Shown here in pieces: positions 7,829 to 13,355 of a stretch of DNA of 13,355 nucleotides; positions within the stretch are counted from its first letter, which is position 1; each line of letters opens with the position of its first letter. This DNA is from Acidobacteriota bacterium (GTDB lineage Bacteria > Acidobacteriota > Terriglobia > Terriglobales > Acidobacteriaceae): NCBI GenBank assembly GCA_021805265.1, contig JAJZFR010000184.1:1-13355 (forward strand). Reading direction: 5' to 3'. The notes under the pieces are model-generated. The model had not been told where the DNA came from. It ran no database searches and saw nothing but the letters and a program-made list of their open reading frames with translations. The position numbers and the translations under genes were made by a program.

Positions 7829-7835
7829 CTCCCCC
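7829..7835 (-). promoter_or_regulatory. Ribosome binding site of gene A
   Basis: GGGGGAG on the minus strand, then 6 nt (AAACGG), then GTG at 7822. It selects this GTG over the upstream extension to 7963. Confidence 0.65.
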
Positions 7836-7958
7836 TCGATTGCGCTTGCTGCTCTTATTCCAACCTGAATCTCAGGGAAATGGGGAAAAAGATGGGATTG
7901 GATAAAGAATTGCGGTCGAGATTGGAATCCCCGCACCCAACCGTCCTTAAATGAAACA

Positions 7959-7978
7959 GGCACAGCTTGCGCTGTGCC
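7959..7978 (-). terminator. Hairpin after the VWA gene, with GNRA loop
   Basis: GGCACAGC pairs perfectly with GCTGTGCC over 8 bp. On the minus strand the loop is GCAA, a stable GNRA tetraloop. It is followed by TGTTTCATTT, a poor but T-rich tail. It lies about 75 nt after the VWA stop and about 135 nt before gene A, where the Lgt-RluD-VWA unit should end. Confidence 0.55.
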
Positions 7979-8052
7979 CGCCGTGCTTCAGATTTTTCAA
8001 ACTCCCCATGCCGCTCACGCCACGCATTCACCCAGCGCTTCCTCAACAGCCA

Positions 8053-9180
8053 CTACTCCTTCGGCGAAAAATATCCCTTCTTCGCCCGTACCTGGTATCG
8101 CCGATCCAGACAGTAAAGATAGATCGTCCGAAACGCCCCATCCGCCTTGAAGTCCGCCGGGGTATACGTCAGCAGGTACTGGCTACGCAGCTCCTCTTCG
8201 ATGCTGTTGAAGCCGGTCACCATGTCATCGATCGACGGCGGGAAAAACGCCCGTCCGCCGGTAGCCTCTGCCATCTTCTGCAGCACGTCGTCGCCCTTGC
8301 CGCGGCTGGGCGTCCAGTTCGTGCTGATCGCGTACACAATCGTCTCCGCCCGCTGACACATCTTGATCGCTTCGTCGATATAAACCCGGCTCTGATTATC
8401 ATTCCCGTCCGAGATCAGCACTATCGCCCGCCGCGCCGGCTCCTGACCGCGCGTCGTATCCAGCAGCTTGTCGCGGCAGGCTGTATACACCGCGTCATAC
8501 AGCGCCGTCCCGCCCCCCGGACGCAGCTTGTTCACGCCCGTCTCCAGCCCGTCCAGGTTGTCCGTCCAGTCCTGCGTCACCGTCGGCGTCGAGTCAAACC
8601 CCATCACAAACGCGCGGTCATTGCGCGACTTCAACACCTGCAACAGAAACTGCGTCGCCGACTGCTGTTCAAACTCGAATCGCTGCCGAATCGAAGTGCT
8701 CGCGTCGATCACGATTCCCACCCGTAGCGGCAGATTCGTCTGCTGCGCAAAGCTGGTCACCCGCGACGGTGCCTTCTGGTCATCCAGCAGCGCAAAGTCG
8801 CTCTGCTTCAGATTCGGAATGAAGTTGCCGTGCCGGTCCGTCACCGTAAAGATCAGGTTCACCTCGTTGACCGTTCGCACGATCTTGAACCCCGGATTCT
8901 GATCGTCCCCGGTCACCGTCCCGGTAACCGTCGGCTGCGCAGTCTGCCCCGCCTGCCCCGTCGCACCGGTCGCGGGCGTTGCACTCTGCGACTGCGGCGA
9001 AGCACTCTTCGGCGCGGCGCCCGGTGCCGTGCCGGGCGTCTGTTGACCCTGGGAAATCACTCCGCCGACGGCGACGAAAAGCAACCCTGCCGCGGATAAG
9101 AAAAATTTGCTGCGGAAACAAAAAGAACGACTATGCATGGTTCTTACCATCTTAGCAACCCAGGCGTCACTTTTCAGCAT
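8053..9180 (-). CDS. Secreted VWFA-domain protein (acidobacterial VWFA-related family)
   Basis: The protein is up to 375 residues. A basic stretch and a hydrophobic core (FFLSAAGLLFVAVGGV, about 26-41) form a signal peptide. Then comes a Gln/Ala/Thr/Pro-rich linker (about 45-95) and a segment starting NEVNLIFTVTDRHGNFIPNL that in this family precedes the VWA fold. The metal-ion-dependent adhesion site is complete: DASTS at 159-163, Thr225 in GGGTALYDA and Asp258 in SDGND. It matches the family known as the VWFA-related Acidobacterial domain; the role is probably protein binding outside the inner membrane, but the partner is unknown. ATG 9180 overlaps the rluD end and has GAGG 9 nt before it, suggesting coupling. 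Met 11 (9150) and Met 15 (9138) are alternatives and would give a shorter, more usual signal peptide. Confidence 0.9.
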   Translation of the reverse strand: MLKSDAWVAKMVRTMHSRSFCFRSKFFLSAAGLLFVAVGGVISQGQQTPGTAPGAAPKSASPQSQSATPATGATGQAGQTAQPTVTGTVTGDDQNPGFKIVRTVNEVNLIFTVTDRHGNFIPNLKQSDFALLDDQKAPSRVTSFAQQTNLPLRVGIVIDASTSIRQRFEFEQQSATQFLLQVLKSRNDRAFVMGFDSTPTVTQDWTDNLDGLETGVNKLRPGGGTALYDAVYTACRDKLLDTTRGQEPARRAIVLISDGNDNQSRVYIDEAIKMCQRAETIVYAISTNWTPSRGKGDDVLQKMAEATGGRAFFPPSIDDMVTGFNSIEEELRSQYLLTYTPADFKADGAFRTIYLYCLDRRYQVRAKKGYFSPKE

Positions 9181-10210
9181 CTGCCGCAGCCTCGTCGCGT
9201 TGATTCGCCGCCCCGCTTGCCCCGCGCAGGCAATCCAGAAACCCCGTCAACTCCGCCGGAAGATCGGCGCGCAAGGAAATCCGCTCCCCGGTCAAGGGAT
9301 GCTCGAACTCAAGCTCCGCCGCATGGAGAAAATTTCTCTCCAATCGCAGCGTCTCCCGCCGCGCCTTGCTCGTCGTGCTCAGCGGAAGCGCGATCAGTTC
9401 CCCCGCCGCGCCGTACAGCGTATCGCCCACCACCGGATGATGAATCGACGCCAGGTGCACGCGAATCTGGTGCGTCCGCCCCGTCTCGATCCTTACCCGC
9501 GCGAGGGTAAACTTTCCGAAGCGCGTCTCCAGCCGCTCCGCCACGCGATAGTGTGTCACTGCGTCGCGCGCACCCTCGCCGGCGTGCGTGGTCATCCGCG
9601 TTCGTCGCACGGCATCCCGCCGTATCGGCGCGGCGATCGTCGCGCCATCCTCCGGCAGCGCCCCCTGCACCAGCGCCACATACGTCTTCGTCATCTCCCG
9701 CGAGGCAAACTTCGCCGCCAGCGCCTCGTGCGCCGCGTCTGTCTTCGCCACCACAATCAACCCGCTCGTCTCCTTGTCCAGCCGATGCACAATCCCCGGA
9801 CGCAGCGCTCCGCCCACCCCCGAGAGCGAACCGAACCGATAAAGCAGCGCATTCACCAGCGTCCCCGCGTCGCGCGCCTCTTCCGTTGCGCCCGCTCCGG
9901 CGTGCACCATCATCCCGGCTGGCTTGTTCACCACCGCCAGCGCTTCATCCTCGTACACGATATCGAGCGAAATCGCCTCCGCCCGCGCCGTTACCGGCAC
10001 CGACTGCTGCTCGCCCTCCACCGTCACCGTCTCGCCGCCGCGCAGCTTCAGCGAAGCCTTCTCGCGCCTGCCATCCACCAGCACCTCGCCCTGCTCCACC
10101 AGATGCTGCACCCGCGCGCGACTCACCCCGCTCAGTGCATCCACCAGGAACAGGTCCAGCCGCCAGCCCGCCGCCTCGACCGGCACGCGATATGTTTCCA
10201 TCTCCGCCAT
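9167..10210 (-). CDS. rluD: RluA/RluD-family 23S rRNA pseudouridine synthase
   Basis: The 347-residue protein turns uridine in RNA, most likely in 23S rRNA helix 69 if a true RluD, into pseudouridine. The N-terminal S4 domain covers about residues 16-60 (WRLDLFLVDALSGVSRARVQHLVEQGEV is its start). The catalytic motif is HRLDKETSG, with the nucleophilic Asp at 145. NKPAGMMVH (95-103) and the late GRTHQIRVHL stretch are also standard. I chose ATG 10210 because AAGGA lies 6 nt ahead; a GTG at 10264, directly after the Lgt-family stop, is an alternative that would add 18 residues without family support. It sits between the Lgt-family gene and the VWA gene, whose start it overlaps, so all three are probably one operon. 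RluC- or RluA-type specificity cannot be excluded. Confidence 0.93.
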   Translation of the reverse strand: MAEMETYRVPVEAAGWRLDLFLVDALSGVSRARVQHLVEQGEVLVDGRREKASLKLRGGETVTVEGEQQSVPVTARAEAISLDIVYEDEALAVVNKPAGMMVHAGAGATEEARDAGTLVNALLYRFGSLSGVGGALRPGIVHRLDKETSGLIVVAKTDAAHEALAAKFASREMTKTYVALVQGALPEDGATIAAPIRRDAVRRTRMTTHAGEGARDAVTHYRVAERLETRFGKFTLARVRIETGRTHQIRVHLASIHHPVVGDTLYGAAGELIALPLSTTSKARRETLRLERNFLHAAELEFEHPLTGERISLRADLPAELTGFLDCLRGASGAANQRDEAAADAEK

Positions 10211-10216
10211 CTTTTG

Positions 10217-10221
10217 TCCTT
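10217..10221 (-). promoter_or_regulatory. Ribosome binding site of rluD
   Basis: AAGGA on the minus strand, then CAAAAG, then ATG at 10210. It decides between this ATG and the GTG that abuts the preceding stop codon. Confidence 0.65.
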
Positions 10222-10264
10222 GTGTTTTTGTCCGCAGCGCAAGCATCGGATGCCCCGCAGACAC

Positions 10265-11089
10265 TTAAGCCGTCGCCGACCGGCGCCTGCCCCACTCGGC
10301 CAGCATCACTCCGCCAACCATCACCATTCCCAAGCCTACCAGTTGCGGCGCATCCGCAACCGCTCCGTACCCGCGCCAATGAACCGCGCCGCGGCCTTCC
10401 CAGTCACGAAATCCCTCGCTCAGGAACACGTTCGTCCCCATCGCCATCAACCAGACTCCGCTCAACTCGCCTGTGCGTCGATCCCTCTTCCACACCAGCC
10501 ACCCCGCGCACAGCGCAGCCGTCAACAAAGCTCCCAGCGCCGCATAGCCCTGTGCCGGATAGAGCGTCACTCCCAGCGGTGTCCCGCTCCATCGCGCCGC
10601 CAGCGGGCTTGTATACACCACCCCCCACGGCAGGCTCGCCCCGGCATCGCGGCCATAGTCGCTGCCCGCCATCAGGCAGCCAACCTGTTCGAGCGCCATC
10701 CCCAGCGCCACCGGCCCGGCCAGCGCGTCCGCCAACTGCGGCAGCGGAACCCGCGCCCAGCGCCCATACCCGGCCATCGCCGCCGCCGCGCCCAGCGCGC
10801 CCGCGGCCGTCAACAACGGATGATGCACCAGCGCCAGGGCCAGCAGCCACTGCGGATGCCGCTGCAAATCTCCCACATTCACCGCAATCAGCAAGAGGCG
10901 CGAAACCGCCATCCCCGCAAACACGCCCAGCACCAGCGCATTCCACCCATGGCGAGGATCAAGCCCCGCGCGCGGCGCAGCCCACTGCGCAGCCACCAGC
11001 GCTGCCAGCACTCCCAGCGCCGCCAGCACTCCGTAGCTGGGAACAAGCAGGGAACCGATCTGAAAGAGAACTGGATGCACGGCAGACAA
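10265..11089 (-). CDS. lgt: Lgt-family membrane protein (prolipoprotein diacylglyceryl transferase-like), divergent
   Basis: The 274-residue product has about seven hydrophobic segments. Family membership shows in the opening HPVLFQIGSLLVPSYGVL, in PWGVVY, in YPAQGYAAL (177-185, the usual H-P-S-Q-L-Y-E region), in FRD at 227-229 (the usual late Arg-Glu) and in QLVGLGMVMVGG near 249. Lgt attaches diacylglyceryl from phosphatidylglycerol to the lipobox Cys of prolipoproteins in the inner membrane. However, the signature normally written R-x-G-N-F-x-N-x-E reads QVGCLMAGSD at 135-144: the Arg and Asn are replaced. The HGG-type motif is also missing near HHPLLTAAGALG. It resembles a divergent branch with a GCFLAG-type motif, so it may have another acyl or glycerol chemistry. 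The start is TTG 11089 with only TGAG ahead; GTG 11080 is possible. It is first gene of the rluD-VWA cluster. Confidence 0.75.
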   Translation of the reverse strand: MSAVHPVLFQIGSLLVPSYGVLAALGVLAALVAAQWAAPRAGLDPRHGWNALVLGVFAGMAVSRLLLIAVNVGDLQRHPQWLLALALVHHPLLTAAGALGAAAAMAGYGRWARVPLPQLADALAGPVALGMALEQVGCLMAGSDYGRDAGASLPWGVVYTSPLAARWSGTPLGVTLYPAQGYAALGALLTAALCAGWLVWKRDRRTGELSGVWLMAMGTNVFLSEGFRDWEGRGAVHWRGYGAVADAPQLVGLGMVMVGGVMLAEWGRRRSATA

Positions 11090-11273
11090 GGATACTCAGA
11101 AAAAACCCGGCGCGATCATCGTGTCACCGACGCCCAGCTACCCACGAAACCACGCACAGGAAAGCAGAAAACCGACCCGCTGGGCCGTGAGTCAATGTGC
11201 TGGTGAACCCGTCCTGAGACGGTGGAACTCCCCGCGGTTCATTAGGCATCCCGGACTGGCGGGCACGGCACAC

Positions 11274-11382
11274 AGAACCGATTGTTCGAGTCGAGTCCCT
11301 GTTCATTGAATGTTGGTTCAACCAGCATTAACCGACTCACCTGCTTTGCAGGCCGGTCTCTATGCTGGATGCTATGGCATCC
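11274..11382 (+). ncRNA. Candidate structured RNA or leader element (three-way junction)
   Basis: AGAACCG (11274-11280) can pair with CGGTCT (11354-11359) with one bulged A. Inside it, GAGTCG (11288-11293) pairs with CGACTC (11333-11338), capped by AATGTTGG/CCAGCATT (11309-11316 and 11322-11329). A second inner hairpin is CCTGC-TTT-GCAGG (11340-11352). GGATGC-TATG-GCATCC (11367-11382) follows. The one imperfect pair in the tip stem is a U-G wobble on the plus strand but an A-C mismatch on the minus strand, which favours a plus-strand RNA. It could be a cis leader of gene B or a free small RNA. Chance folding is possible. Confidence 0.3.
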
Positions 11383-11449
11383 CACTCCGATTGGCAAGCC
11401 GCAAACGAATCTCTGTTTTCATCCCGTCCCGAAGCGGCTTCGGAAACGC

Positions 11450-11455
11450 TACAAT
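11450..11455 (+). promoter_or_regulatory. Candidate -10 element (TACAAT) for gene B
   Basis: TACAAT matches the sigma-70 -10 consensus at 5 of 6 positions and would start a message near 11462, about 37 nt before the gene B start. No good -35 hexamer is seen; the CCGAAG/CTTCGG hairpin occupies part of that position and could be an operator. Confidence 0.4.
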
Positions 11456-11487
11456 CGCTGCATGTGGTTCATCCCTCGCCCAACCTC

Positions 11488-11493
11488 GGGAGG
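11488..11493 (+). promoter_or_regulatory. Ribosome binding site of gene B
   Basis: GGGAGG is followed by a 5-nt spacer (TCAGC) and TTG at 11499. It is the best ribosome site in the frame and selects this TTG over the ATG at 11310. Confidence 0.7.
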
Positions 11494-11498
11494 TCAGC

Positions 11499-11729
11499 TT
11501 GATCGGCACCATCTACAAATGTGAAATCTGCAGCACCGAAAGCTCCGCGCCCAGTCACTGGTTCGTCATCCATTGCAGCGATGCCAGGCTCATGGTCTGC
11601 AAGTGGGCACCCGAGGAAGCCGATCAACCGCGCGCCCTTCACTTCTGCGGCGAGGCTCACGCCCAGGTCTACATCGGTCGCTGGTTCCAGTCCTTCTGCG
11701 GCTCGCCTGTGCTGCGCGCGCAACGCTGA
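11499..11729 (+). CDS. Gene B: small stand-alone zinc-ribbon-like protein, paralogue of gene A head
   Basis: I do not recognise this 76-residue protein. It starts at TTG 11499 behind GGGAGG. It holds Cys8-x2-Cys11, HWFV at 20-23, Trp36-Ala37, His48, Cys50-Gly51 and His54, and aligns without gaps from residue 1 with the N-terminal domain of gene A; about 16 of the first 54 residues are identical. The likely metal site is thus Cys-Cys-Cys-His rather than the four Cys of gene A, with His20 and His48 as other possible ligands. Extra Cys occur at 26, 34 and 67. There is no signal peptide or membrane segment, so it should be cytoplasmic. It stands alone on the plus strand, converging on zapA with only 17 nt between stop codons. 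A regulator or adaptor role would be a guess. Confidence 0.7.
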   Translation: MIGTIYKCEICSTESSAPSHWFVIHCSDARLMVCKWAPEEADQPRALHFCGEAHAQVYIGRWFQSFCGSPVLRAQR

Positions 11730-11746
11730 CCCGACCCCAATCCCCT

Positions 11747-12124
11747 CTACGACGGCTCATCCAGCAGCGTATCCAGCAGCCCGCTCAACCGATGCGCGCG
11801 CTCCTCGAAGGCCCATCCGCTCCGCCCATCCCGCTCTTCCAACCCGCGCTCGGGGATGCTCGGCACCCGCTCAAGCCCCTCAAGCCCATCGAGTCGCTCT
11901 GCTCGCTCTTCAGCTCGCGCCAGTTCGTCCGCCAGGTTCAGCGCCGCCAGCACCGCAACGCGCAGCGAATCCACCGTTCGCCCATGTGCTGAAACCGCGC
12001 GCATCTGTTCATCCACCCGTGCCGCCAGGCGCTTCACCCGTTCCAGATCCGTACTCGACAAGTGATAAGCCTGTCCGTAAATCTCTACCGTCACGTATTG
12101 CGCCGTGGGCTGATCGTTCTCCAT
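11747..12124 (-). CDS. zapA: Cell division protein ZapA
   Basis: The 125-residue product has a ZapA domain: VTVEIYGQAYHLSS at about 11-24, followed by DLERVKRLAARVDEQMRAVSA and VDSLRVAVLAALNLADEL, then a charged coiled coil from about 67 to 83. ZapA binds FtsZ in the cytoplasm and bundles protofilaments at the Z-ring. The protein is a little longer than usual because of a polar tail (EERDGRSGWAFEERAHRLSG) whose role is unknown. The start ATG has GAGGGA ahead at good spacing. It is 22 nt downstream of the coiled-coil gene and probably cotranscribed with it and pheT; pheT and zapA are also neighbours in Bacillus. No terminator is seen in the 17 nt before the convergent gene B. Confidence 0.92.
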   Translation of the reverse strand: MENDQPTAQYVTVEIYGQAYHLSSTDLERVKRLAARVDEQMRAVSAHGRTVDSLRVAVLAALNLADELARAEERAERLDGLEGLERVPSIPERGLEERDGRSGWAFEERAHRLSGLLDTLLDEPS

Positions 12125-12146
12125 CGGTGTCCCTCAACTTGCCCCG

Positions 12147-12437
12147 CTATCGCTCCATCCCATCCAGTTGTTCCAGCAGCCGCTCCACGCGCTGCTTCAC
12201 CTGTTCCCGTTCGCTTCGCATCGACTCCATCTCCTGCGACAGTTGCTGCTGGCGCGGGCTTTGTTGCGCCAGCTCGGCTTCGAGGGCCGCGCAGCGCGCT
12301 TCCGCCGCCTGCCGTCCAGCGCGCTCTTCGCGGATCAGCTTCACCGCGCGCAGAACCCGCTCTTCGAGTGCGGAAAATTCATCCGCCCCCGTGTACCCAG
12401 CCAGGCTGCCTTGCCCCTCGAGCGAAATCTGTGTCAT
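12147..12437 (-). CDS. Small coiled-coil protein, ZapB-like
   Basis: The 96-residue protein has a short polar N-terminus and is then almost entirely predicted coiled coil (about 20-94), rich in Glu, Gln, Arg and Leu with heptad spacing. The start ATG at 12437 has GGAG 8 nt upstream. It lies between pheT (74 nt upstream) and zapA (22 nt downstream) on one strand. The opening FSALEERVLRAVKLIREE and the close RVERLLEQLDGM recall E. coli ZapB (FEKLEAKVQQAIDTI and RLQALLGRM), a ZapA partner that connects the Z-ring to the chromosome. The similarity is short and coiled coils mimic one another, so a ZapB role rests largely on the neighbour. One Cys (near residue 49) and no membrane segment. Confidence 0.75.
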   Translation of the reverse strand: MTQISLEGQGSLAGYTGADEFSALEERVLRAVKLIREERAGRQAAEARCAALEAELAQQSPRQQQLSQEMESMRSEREQVKQRVERLLEQLDGMER

Positions 12438-12511
12438 TGTCTCTGCTCCAATCCGTATGTGCGTGTGCCACCACCCATCCTACAGGCAACGCACTGGCAA
12501 CTCAGCTTCCC

Positions 12512-13355
12512 TCAGCTTCGCAGCCGCCAGCCCACCCGCGACACAGCACCAATCACCCGCGACGAAAACTCCTGCAACTCATCCTCCCGCAGTGTCCTGT
12601 CCGCCGCCTGAAAGGTCACCCCCAGCAGCAGCGTAGACTCGCCATTCCCGCCGCCCGAGGCAGTTCCGCTGGCAGTGCGCACCACCTCCCGCGCTCGCCA
12701 GTCCACCATCTCCGGCAACTCCAGTGCGCCAAGCTCCGCCTCCAGATGCGCCCACTCCGCGCCCTCCGGCAACAGCAGCGAAAAATCCCGCCGCACCGGC
12801 TGGTAGCGCGAGAGCTCCCGTGCCGCTGGCCGTCGCAAGGGCACCCGATACAGCCGATCCAGAAACAGTTCCCCTACCAGCACCGCGCTCTTCAGCTTCC
12901 GTTCCGCCGCCTCGCGCGGATGAACCTCGCCAAACCATCCCGCCGTCGCGCCATCCATTACCACCCGCGCCGAACGCCACGGATGCAGCCACTTCGGCGT
13001 CAATCCAGCCTCCGGGGCAAACCGGTCGAAGTACACCGCCCGCGCCGCGAAGCAGCCCACCACCTGCTCCACAATCCCCTTCAAATCGTAAAAATCCAGC
13101 TCGCGCGCTGCCTGATGCGGACCCGTCTGCGCCACATTCCCCGCCAACCCGATCACCAGCGCAGGCCGCTCGTCCACCCCATCTCCCACCCTGTCCGGCG
13201 ACCCGGAAAACACCGTCCCCACTTCAAACAAACGCACATCGCCCACATCCCGATGCACATTCCCCGCCACCATCCCGAGCATCCCCGGAACCAGCGACGG
13301 ACGCATCACGCCAGCCTCTTCGCTCAGCGGATTGCCCAGCCGAACCACCTGCGCC
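12512..13355 (-). CDS. pheT: Phenylalanyl-tRNA synthetase beta subunit, C-terminal part
   Basis: The frame is open to the window edge, so the N-terminus lies outside; 280 residues are visible. VRLGNPLSEEAGVMRPSLVPGML near the start is the conserved stretch of the catalytic-like domain of PheT. The last 90 residues or so form the ferredoxin-fold anticodon-binding domain: RYQPVRRDFSLLL, then LLLGVTFQAADRTLREDE and a final VGWRLRS. With PheS, the beta subunit loads phenylalanine on tRNA-Phe in the cytoplasm; its missing N-terminal part carries the editing site. A Gly/Ser/Thr-rich insert (TASGTASGGGNGES) sits in a loop of the last domain and looks like a lineage-specific linker. The ZapB-like and zapA genes follow on the same strand. 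pheS is expected just outside the window. Confidence 0.95.
   Translation of the reverse strand, partial: AQVVRLGNPLSEEAGVMRPSLVPGMLGMVAGNVHRDVGDVRLFEVGTVFSGSPDRVGDGVDERPALVIGLAGNVAQTGPHQAARELDFYDLKGIVEQVVGCFAARAVYFDRFAPEAGLTPKWLHPWRSARVVMDGATAGWFGEVHPREAAERKLKSAVLVGELFLDRLYRVPLRRPAARELSRYQPVRRDFSLLLPEGAEWAHLEAELGALELPEMVDWRAREVVRTASGTASGGGNGESTLLLGVTFQAADRTLREDELQEFSSRVIGAVSRVGWRLRS

Larger units (their letters stand above)
11090..11498. other. Divergent intergenic region rich in inverted repeats
   Basis: No gene is supported in these 409 bp between the Lgt-family start and gene B. Five perfect or near-perfect hairpins occur: CCGTC/GACGG at 11209-11222, a near-perfect 21-bp palindrome at 11309-11329, CCTGC/GCAGG at 11340-11352, GGATGC/GCATCC at 11367-11382, and CCGAAG/CTTCGG at 11429-11443. 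A TTGACT hexamer on the minus strand (11190-11195) could be a -35 for the Lgt-family gene, but no matching -10 is seen. A tRNA was looked for and not found. Confidence 0.6.

Noticed and set aside
7823..7963. N-terminal extension of gene A to the ATG at 7963
   Set aside because: The ribosome site and gap-free alignment with gene B both place the start at GTG 7822, and the extension would run into the terminator hairpin.
9107..11206. A 699-codon plus-strand frame (and a 545-codon one at 9553-11190) antisense to rluD and the Lgt-family gene
   Set aside because: Products are Arg/Pro/His/Ser-rich with no recognisable fold; they cross several real genes and an intergenic region.
11277..11300. A tRNA T-arm-like TTCGAGT string
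   Set aside because: The bases flanking the loop do not form the 5-bp T-stem, and no acceptor or anticodon stem can be built around it.
11310..11498. N-terminal extension of gene B to the ATG at 11310
   Set aside because: It would run through the hairpin-rich region and past a strong GGGAGG site at 11488, and paralogy begins only at the TTG.
11090..11746. 6S RNA, which often lies next to zapA
   Set aside because: I could not build the long rod with a large central bubble on the minus strand downstream of zapA; the structured part seen favours the plus strand.

Overview
The window most likely comes from a soil bacterium of the phylum Acidobacteriota (class Terriglobia, formerly Acidobacteriia). 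Three things point there: an Oar-type TonB-dependent receptor with an N-terminal carboxypeptidase-regulatory domain, a secreted von Willebrand factor A protein of the family described from Acidobacteria, and GC-rich DNA in which the antisense of almost every gene is also open. This is inferred from protein families; no rRNA gene is present.

Layout from left to right. (1) The 3' part of an acyltransferase-3 membrane protein on the plus strand (1-603), visibly less GC-rich than the rest. (2) A convergent 1039-residue Oar-like outer-membrane receptor on the minus strand (743-3862), with its own likely promoter (4087-4115) and a leader of about 220 nt. (3) A minus-strand unit of an EntS-like MFS exporter (5467-6786) and tyrS (4187-5440), 26 nt apart and closed by hairpins and a U-run at 4117-4175. 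(4) A minus-strand gene, called gene A here (6956-7822), for a zinc-ribbon-like head on a long disordered body. A degenerate 11-bp tandem repeat (6841-6961) separates it from the exporter. (5) A minus-strand cluster of an Lgt-family membrane protein, an RluD-type pseudouridine synthase and the VWA protein, ending at a GNRA-loop hairpin (7959-7978). (6) A 409-bp divergent intergenic region (11090-11498) rich in inverted repeats. (7) A tiny plus-strand gene, called gene B here (11499-11729). (8) A minus-strand pheT - ZapB-like coiled coil - zapA unit (11747-13355), combining translation and cell division.

The most interesting observation is that genes A and B, about 3.7 kb apart and on opposite strands, encode the same small cysteine domain. 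They align from residue 1 without a gap: Cys8, Cys11, His20-Trp-Phe-Val23, Trp36-Ala37, His48 and Cys50-Gly51 are shared. Position 54, the likely fourth metal ligand, is Cys in A and His in B. Both start with a non-ATG codon behind a strong ribosome binding site. I know of no named family for this domain. Gene B is little more than the bare domain, while gene A carries it at the front of a 288-residue protein.

Other points worth a second look are the 11-bp repeat, a possible three-way-junction RNA upstream of gene B, the Lgt-family protein lacking the usual signature residues, and overlapping alternative hairpins at the tyrS/oar boundary.
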